A stretch of 64,000 nucleotides of DNA from Trichopria drosophilae. Lineage: Eukaryota > Arthropoda > Insecta > Hymenoptera > Diapriidae. Of this stretch, positions 56,901 through 64,000 are shown piece by piece. The translations under genes were made by a program, and so were the position numbers. Positions within the stretch are counted from its first letter, which is position 1. Each line of letters starts with the position of its first letter. Location: assembly GCA_030407085.1 (NCBI GenBank), contig CM059582.1, positions 16,039,501-16,103,500 on the forward strand. Reading direction: 5' to 3'. The notes under the pieces were generated by a model. The model was given only the letters and a program-made list of their open reading frames with translations, did not search any database and was not told the origin of the DNA.

Positions 56901-58381
56901 AAGAAATGGGAACAAATGACTGATTTTTCATTACTTTTTTTCTAGCACTGCAGAATTTATCAGAAAAGTAATCCTGTTATTTAAAGAATTACATCATTAA
57001 TAAAAAAAGTAATTTTTTCCAAAGAGCTACACAGTTATTTCAAAACGGTATGCGAATTTCGTTATTTACGATCTTTTTTCGCGGTTTCCAAGGTCATAAT
57101 ATCATTTTAAGGAGTTTTCGGGTTCGCTGAAATGGAGCTCAATAATAAAAATTTCCCGTTAAACTACAACTTTTGTGTCCACGTTTGTCCAAAGTTTGAA
57201 ATGGATCGTGATCCATTATCTATTTGTAAAAAATTGCCGAAAAAAAATTGCCGATTTTTCGGTAATTTTGCATGTAAAATAGGCCGTATTGTTTTTCTAT
57301 GGTAAGGAAACGCAATTTGGACCCCGTAAAACGATAGAGCATACCCAAAATTAGTAAACTAAGTTGGTTTCATTATGATATTTTCATTTTTCGATTAGCT
57401 ACAGAACTTTGAAACTGAGCTAGGAATCTCGTCACCTTGGACGATAATGGAGAAAAAAAGGAATGAAAAAGTCCCCGCGACTTTTAAATATGTGTATTAA
57501 CGTTTTGAGAATTATCGTGAAATAATCCAAAATTCTGACAAACACGAAAATATTGTTGATTAGTAGAATTTTTTATTGAGAAAAGATGATTTTCGAAACT
57601 AATATTTTTGAACATAAAGTTCTTTTCTTTTTGAAGGTTTCTTTTTTTTAAATTGTATAATGATTATAAAAGATAAGCGATATTAGATATTGTTATTTAC
57701 AATAAATTCCTAAATCGAAATATGTAGAAACAAAAACAATGCACATAGTTAAATTCAAATCGCGAGGGTAAAATTCCTTTGATTTAAACAACAGTTCCGA
57801 AATTATATTAATATGAAAAAAAAAATTTCAAAAATGCTTCGTTTTTGAACAAACAAATGTTGAAAACCACTTATTCATGACTTAATGAGCTGAAATGAAA
57901 GTATTATATCAAATAATAGTAAGTTACTTCTTTGGGACGCTAGGAGGCGCTCAAATCCAAAAGTAAAGTATCGATGTAATCGGTGGTTATTCTGAAGATA
58001 AAGAGTTCACAGTCGCGATATTCCTATAAGAAATTCCACTATGGGCTGACACTTTGAACCTCCATTAAAAAATCCACAAACTTATTGAAACATGTTAGTA
58101 CAGCTACGTTGCTATTTACAGATTATTTTTTGAAGTATAATACTCAAAAAATCACTAAAGAAGTTTCCGATTCGGTTTCTGACTCAAAAGTAACCCTCAG
58201 CATCGACTGTTTTACTCAAATGGGAGAAAATCAGAATTTAAAACGACTGCAACCTGTGATTCAGAGTGTCGTTGAAATTGGCGACCTCGCCACCTTTATC
58301 GCGACGAGTTAGTTCGCATTATTTTTCTCGGTCAACAAGCACGTTGGGTCGCTCTTTGCTACGAGGAATTCCTCAGTATAC
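53951..58381. other. No gene recognised
   Basis: AT-rich, with a GC-richer patch at about 55020-55330 (TCGGTGACAGCGGGTCCGAC) that contains no extended frame, and CTAGGAGGCGCTC at 57940-57952, a partial CTCF-like core. Frames of 62-82 aa show no recognisable domains. Confidence 0.4.
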
Positions 58382-58445
58382 TGACGTCACCGAATGACTT
58401 CCGAGTTAATCATATGAATGGCAATGAGTGAGTCAACTTGACTCA
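58382..58445. promoter_or_regulatory. CRE plus inverted AP-1 pair
   Basis: TGACGTCA, the palindromic CREB site, lies at 58382-58389. TGAGTCA (58429-58435) and TGACTCA (58439-58445), AP-1 sites, form an inverted pair. The surrounding 58140-58600 is clearly less AT-rich than its flanks. The patch could be a promoter or enhancer, possibly of the Tre1-like gene about 10 kb away on the minus strand; nothing in the sequence proves the link. The 75-aa frame ending at 58312 has no recognisable features. Confidence 0.35.
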
Positions 58446-59775
58446 CGGTGAAAGTATACCTATACTTTTCGCGAGGTTCGTTGGTCCACTTGGATGAGAA
58501 CACTTATGCGTAATACACATTTGCCGGTATGTCAGTTTCACTTTTCATCCCATTGCATAAGGACTTTCCTCCGGAGAACGATTTCATCTCGATAAGTTTC
58601 GAAAATCCAAAATAGTCCATTTCTGACTCAAGTAAAAGACCTTGGTGACATTTGATGAAAATATTTTTAATTTGCCAAGCAGGTCATATTAATGTGGATG
58701 GCCAGGAAATGGACCATAATTCAGGGCGATGAATTGGTGTACTTTTTGGTCGTTCGTTCAAAAAAGTTCTTGCTTGGTTTCTCGACGAATAACGAGCAGT
58801 GTTTAATTTTTCCTAGTTAAGCTCAATCGAGGTTAATGCATCGCTGTTTAACCCCAGTTTACTAAACTCAGCACCCCCATGTCCCCTGATGAGCAACCGG
58901 CATAAAGTCCGAGACAGGACAGAGGCCTACATAGGAGCCCAACACAAATGAGGGTACGGGTCCCTTCAATTCTCTTTGGTGGACGACACGGGTTTCGATT
59001 CGTCACTCCCGTTGCGTATCGTCTTTCCAAAAGGCAACTGAGAACAAAGACTTTCTCTATTCCGAAGCAATTGTCGTCTACGCTTTGATGCGACACCGAA
59101 TGCCGATCTGTCATCGCTACAAAGCGTTTCACTGAATCTATTGTGCGGAATAATCGCATAACGCCGTATAGTTTGTCGTATAGTGAGTCGACACAAATTT
59201 ATCAACTTTACTAGCAGGCGTGCTAATTAATTTGTCAGTTTTAACATCGGTATTGATTGCGAAACATCGGTTTGGTAGACTGTTTACACATGTTCCTTTG
59301 TGTAAATTCGAATGCTGCATGGCAAATTCAAAATTCGGAAGAAACGATTTATGTTAGAAAGTGCATTGATCAGTTCTTAGTAGTATACATTGTAATATAG
59401 AAGCTGCTAACTAACCAGCTGGATCATTGACAAATTGGGCTCTAATATTTGCAGGTTATGTGTGCTACTGATGCAAATAGTGTTTTGTTGCAGAGACAAT
59501 ATTTGCTACAAGGTCTGATCTAACTTATTAGATGATACCTTGAATTCTTATTAGGTATGATCTAACTATTAATTGCGAACTGTTTAGTTGCATTGGTTAG
59601 CCTTTCTTTAGTAAGGTTTTTACTAATACTTAAATTCTTATTCCGACATCTTATTTGAGAGGATTTAACTCTATCGATTGAATCAAAAACACTTTTTTTG
59701 AATTGTAAAGGATGACATAACAAATATCTCCCTGATCATGTTTCTTTGTGTGTCCAAACTGTGTCCAAAAGGTAG
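58446..59775. other. GC-richer patch without a recognised gene
   Basis: From about 58850 to 59330 the base composition is much less AT-rich than nearby and overlapping minus-strand frames of 60-103 aa occur. Their peptides (for example LLCRPLSCLGLYAGCSS) match nothing I know, and I find no consistent splice sites. It may be part of a decayed mobile element or a non-coding exon. The rest is AT-rich. Confidence 0.35.
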
Positions 59776-60394
59776 CACGTCTTTATTTCACGGACAAATA
59801 ATCACACGAGAAAATATCACGGACATTTGATCACATGTCAAATTATCACAATGATAAAATATCTCGCATAAAAATATCACAATGACAAAATATCACATCA
59901 ACAAAATATCACACATTTAAAAATTTCCCCGTGCAGCCATTCATTTATGCATTATTAGGTGTAAGCGGAGTTCTGAGTGGTTAGGGTAGGTTAGTTTTAG
60001 AGAACGCATATGCTTTTAGGCATTATTAGTGGTGGGCAGAATTCTGAGTAGTTAAATTAGGTTAGTTTCATGACATTGCCATTTCTCTGTTTCCCCCATT
60101 TTGGTAAACAAAATTTTATCTAAAATAATTCTCGTCACAATAACGAGGGTCAAGCAGCCTAATGCCAAAACATCCAGCGCCAAACCAGAGGGACCAAAAT
60201 GTCCTAAAGCCAAAATGGCGGCGGGAAAGGACTGACATGGATTTCCGTGTGCAATATTCAATGTTTTAGGGCTGGTTTTTTACCTCAGTGATATTTTTGT
60301 TTATGATTATTTTTCCATGTGATATTTTGTCGTGCGATCAATTGTCGTGTTCTATTTTGTCGTGTGATTAGTTGTCATGTGGAATAAAGACGTG
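59776..60394. mobile_element. Foldback element built from ATATCACAATGACAAA units
   Basis: CACGTCTTTATTTCAC at the left is complementary to GGAATAAAGACGTG at the right. The left flank repeats AAATATCACAATGACAAAAT-type units about seven times; the right flank carries GTGATATTTT and ATTTTGTCGTGTGAT in the opposite sense. The centre holds a direct duplication (GAGTTCTGAGTGGTTAGGGT near 59970 and AGAATTCTGAGTAGTTAAAT near 60040) and a CCAAA-word tract at 60160-60225. The plan is the same as the CCGACAGTC elements at 28845 and 45749. Non-coding; the 69-aa minus frame lies inside it. Confidence 0.65.
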
Positions 60395-62924
60395 GAGCCG
60401 TCCAAAAACCGTTATTTTTCCATATAATAAGCATGTCTAAAAATCGAATTGTGTTGTCCATTTTATTGTATACACTATTTGCTGTGTGAATTTGATTCGA
60501 TTTGTAAAACCATGAATTTTACTATTAAATGTGACAAATAAATAATTTTCATTTCCTTCTGGGTAAGCAAGTAAAATGTCATCAGCATATCATATACTGA
60601 ATGGTAATTTAATCGGAGTCAATTTAATAACTGTAAATTCCATAGTAAAATGGATCATAAATGGTAAGAAAGAGGATCCACGGTTCGTTGGAAAAAAATC
60701 AGGTATAAAACAATTGGAGCAACATTTTGCGCCCTCCACTCATTGTGAACTTGGTAATGCACAAAAAAACTTCATTTTAAATATTTCATCGAGGGCTTTT
60801 TGAGATATTGCAATTTTTATATTTTATTTCAAGTATGAAGAAGTTGGCTGTAGAATTTTAGCTTTTTTGGAAGAAAAATACGTGTATTATATATAATTAG
60901 TAGTTCTGTTTTTCTTTATTTCACGAATTCTTAACAAAGTTTCATTAATCAATATGCAAATGATATAATAAGCGAAATAAAATTGGACGGCAGTTTTTAC
61001 AAACACCATTTCGAAAAAGTTTTTGATGTTTTTGCGAAATCCTTATAAACATTTAGAGATACAGCCTCTTTTAATGAGTGGATTAAAGGTCGAGTAGCCT
61101 TTCCGAATATTGATTGAATTAGTGATAATTTGCACTGGCGTTGTTTACGTCACTTTAAATTGCAGAAAATCCACTTGTCTATCGAGAATGCAGTAGGGGT
61201 GTAGACAACGCGCCTATCGGCAGAAAACGCAACTATTCTATCTTTTACATCTGTTTATTTTTATTTAATGCTTTTTTCGTTACACATGAGATTTCCCTGA
61301 AGAAATTGAAAATTTGTAAGGTCTTTTGTTATATTGTTAATTCAATGTAACTTTTTGTATAATAAAAAATCAGAATATTTAAGATTAACTGATTTGAGAC
61401 ATAATGGATTAAGTAAATTTTGAGCTGAGCTATGAGATATGAAAATAGTTCATAAATGAAAAATCTGGTTACAATGTAAAAATAGTTTTCTTTTAAGGTT
61501 TTTTGTTTTTTTAAAGTTTTTAAATATAAATATATCAATTTAATAAGTAAATATTTTACTTCGAGGATTGCTTGTTATGTTACACATTTTAAAACTTTGT
61601 TTATTGAATGATACATTTCTTATAAAGGAGAAACTGTCATAAAAATTATTTAGCTTCTTTTGTCAATACAGTTCTAGTTTTGAAATTTTATTTGTTCAGT
61701 TTTTAACTGTAAATTTTAAAATTCTTAGTTTTTTCATTTTTTTCGACATCTGCTTTTATTCTAACAAATGTATTGTTTTCTTAATTTTTGTAAATTTATT
61801 TTAATACTCTAATAGTCCAATAAATCCAAATTTTAATAAATTACTGTAGATACAAAAAAGGATATAGCAAATGGTAAACTGTATTACATTCATTGATGAC
61901 GAATTATTATGTAATGTGGAGGTAAATAAAACTTCATTCATCAGATAATCAACCGGTTACCGGTAATAGGAGGTCATTAAAAGTTATCCCAGATGTCAAC
62001 GATTAAGATTGATTGTAAACTCGGTATATGTTTCCAAATGTAAGAAACGCACGTCAAAAAATTCTTTAAGAAACGTTTCATGCCCTAGAATTTTGTTTTC
62101 TTTCCAATCTTATGAAGATCGATAGATATGTGATTAGGAAAATGCGGGTAATCGCTTTAACCAACTAATCGAATACTATACTTAAATTCTCATCATTTTT
62201 AATAAATCTTGAAGATCAATTATATACATAATTGACTTTTCTATTAAAAAAAAGGGAATTTCTATTTTTATGAGAAAATTATTGAATAGTAGAAATTTAA
62301 ATTTTTGTCAATAACCCTTAGTAATTGAAAGTGAATGAAGAGAAATGACCAAGACCAAGAGTGTCAAGACTAAAAAGTGCTTTAAACAATCTAAAAAAAA
62401 CTCAAGTATTTTCTTCAATCCCTGAAGTTGAAATATCATTCATAATATTACCGAAAAAAAATTTTCATATATTTTTAATTTAAAAAAAGTAGAGCAACAT
62501 GCAGAACTTTATCATTTTCGGTGTGGTCGATTTGGTCTCTGCGAAACCAAAGAGCATTTTCGAAATATTTCTAATTATAACCGGATGGCAGTATCGGGAT
62601 TTTCGTATCACGTAAAAAGTGATGTGAAATGTGTACAAATTTGGGTTGTATTTGTCGTTTTTTTACTTTTTTTGGTGAAACGGAATTTAGTTTTGACAAA
62701 TATATTATCACTCCGAAAGTATTTTTTTTTTATGACATCTTCAGAATTTTTCTCTCAAAATAATGAAATTAAATGAGTAAACAATTTTTTTGTCATATTT
62801 CCGTTACTTTGTTGTCATTAAATTTATCTTTTCATATCATGATGCATATTCGCATGTTCTACTCTTGTTTTTTAAATGTTTGAACGCTCGCAAATTAGTG
62901 AACTTGAAATGAAGAAAAAATGTC
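60395..62924. other. No gene recognised
   Basis: AT-rich. Frames of 75, 69 and 63 aa (60576, 61329 and 62585) are low-complexity and unsupported. I see no array or inverted repeat. Confidence 0.4.
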
Positions 62925-62995
62925 TTGCTGGGAAATCGAACCCGGGCCTACAATTAACTAACGGTTACTTGTAATCAGTAGTAAAAGACGTTATT
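62925..62995 (-). repeat. tRNA-like (SINE-type) remnant 3
   Basis: On the minus strand: TAACCGTTAGTTAATTGTAG, then GCCCGGGTTCGATTTCCCAG. GGGTTCGATTTCC is a near-perfect tRNA T-loop/B-box sequence. A T run (CATTTTTTC) follows about 10 bases later, as in the other two remnants. No A box is evident. Confidence 0.4.
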
Positions 62996-64000
62996 GTTTT
63001 TAGTACTATGTTTTGAAAATGATAGGCTTATCCATGCCAACCAAAAAAAAATGAAATTAAAAAAATATTATGTCTAACATATTGAGATAAATGAAAAACA
63101 ATATAACTATTTGTAATGAATAAAACTGATCTGGTTTTATATTCTTTATAGTTTAATAAGTCCCAAAGGTAACTTAGTCATTCTCTTTCAGTATTTTAAA
63201 AAATCAGGGATATTGTCCCGTTATTGAAGTTATTATTAAAAAGATTAAAATCTCGCAATCAATTAATTCACGTCATAAATTTAATCATCGTGATTCATAA
63301 GTTTTATCGTATAAATTATTACTTTTTAATATTCACAGTAATTGCTTCATGAGAAGCCACTTGATTTAAGTATTAATAAAATCGAATTGTTATGATCCAT
63401 TTATAATCTTAAAAAAATTGTAAATTGAACAATTATAAGCCAACTGCCGCGAGAATAGAAACTGATGTTTGACAGTTTATAAATATATTTTATAAAAAAT
63501 TATGACTTAATTTTCAAAAGTTTCGATACAAAATAGGAGTAGAATTTATTCGTATTTTTTAAACATTTTACAATAAATAATTTGTATAGGTTGTTTTATT
63601 TTCCAGAAATGCATTCGAAACCGTCAAAAAAAACGTGTACGTAACTATTTTTTGGTGTTTTTTACTTTTACTATCTGCGATGGTAATCTTTGGTATTTTA
63701 TTATCACGTATTTATTTTTACTTTATGACTAAACTCTCAAATTACATTTGATGTAATTAATTTTTTAATTTACTTATTTTCAGTTCGGTTTGCGTTCGTG
63801 ATATTTTCTTCTATTGTTCAGAAATTTTGTTTAATGGAATGTGTTAAGTTCGTTTATTATTTAGTCTGCTCAAATGTCATACTTTTTGAATCCGTCTTCA
63901 TGGATTCCCTCGCTGAGGCGTTAACCTTCCACTTGTCGGTAAACACCTATTTTCCTCCCTAGTTGCACAATGTACTAATTTTACAGAAATTGAACCCATG
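62996..64000. other. No gene established at the right end
   Basis: Mostly AT-rich. Near the end a possible exon follows a TTTTCAG acceptor at 63781: one frame stays open to 63962 and a GTAAAC donor lies at 63940. Its peptide (ending MDSLAEALTFHLS) matches no family I know, so it is noted only as a possibility. Any such gene would continue outside the window. Confidence 0.3.

Noticed and set aside
58848..59205. Overlapping minus-strand frames of 79-103 aa in a GC-richer patch
   Set aside because: Two frames are open at once, which points to composition and not coding; no family features.
59975..60005. GGTTAGGGTAGGTTAG as a telomere-like tract
   Set aside because: Only two or three irregular units, inside a foldback element; not an interstitial telomere array of (TTAGG)n.
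63783..63962. Possible exon near the right edge
   Set aside because: Open in one frame after a fair acceptor, but the peptide is unrecognised and no partner exon is visible in the window.

Overview
This is animal, almost certainly insect, nuclear DNA. The genes have introns with GT/AG borders, the intergenic sequence is AT-rich, and one gene encodes a receptor of the insect Tre1/moody group. Many small inverted-repeat transposons and a purine-rich non-LTR retrotransposon of a kind I associate with Hymenoptera are present. The order of insect is an inference, and no species can be named.

Three host genes can be rebuilt. (1) RPA2, the 32 kDa subunit of replication protein A, on the + strand at 10386-11217: two exons, 257 aa, with E2F-like sites just upstream. 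(2) A Rab32/38-type small GTPase (lightoid family) on the + strand at 23029-37573: six exons, 218 aa, with an 8.6 kb first intron. Its G3 motif reads DIAGHE, so His replaces the catalytic Gln. (3) A Tre1 (trapped in endoderm 1)-type class A GPCR on the - strand at 47920-39773: seven coding exons, 362 aa. A possible further 3' exon at 38118-38206 would give a 379-aa form. Genes 2 and 3 are convergent and their 3' ends nearly touch or overlap.

Layout. 1-10 kb: foldback and MITE-type elements, a 91-bp tandem array and a palindrome carrying a hammerhead-ribozyme-like core. 10.2-11.4 kb: RPA2. 11.7-22.5 kb: no gene, but MITEs and a 1.4 kb array of 28-bp units. 22.5-38 kb: the Rab32-like gene, its introns loaded with elements, including a 771-bp palindrome. 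38-48 kb: the Tre1-like gene, with a different element in most of its introns. 48.4-50.35 kb: a 5'-truncated, frameshifted LINE with a target-site duplication. 50.4-64 kb: no gene I can support, one regulatory-looking patch near 58.4 kb and a foldback element at 59.8-60.4 kb.

The most unusual content is a set of non-autonomous inverted-repeat elements that each fill themselves with variants of one short word. The words are GGACGTCC at 44.0-45.2 kb, CCGACAGTCAAAAAA at 28.8 and 45.7 kb, ATCACAATGACAAAATATC at 59.8 kb and GGATTGAAATGAATAC at 7.2-9.0 kb. Apart from the LINE, the long open frames in this window are by-products of such repeats and not genes. All coordinates, splice sites and motif counts were read by eye; no search or alignment was run.
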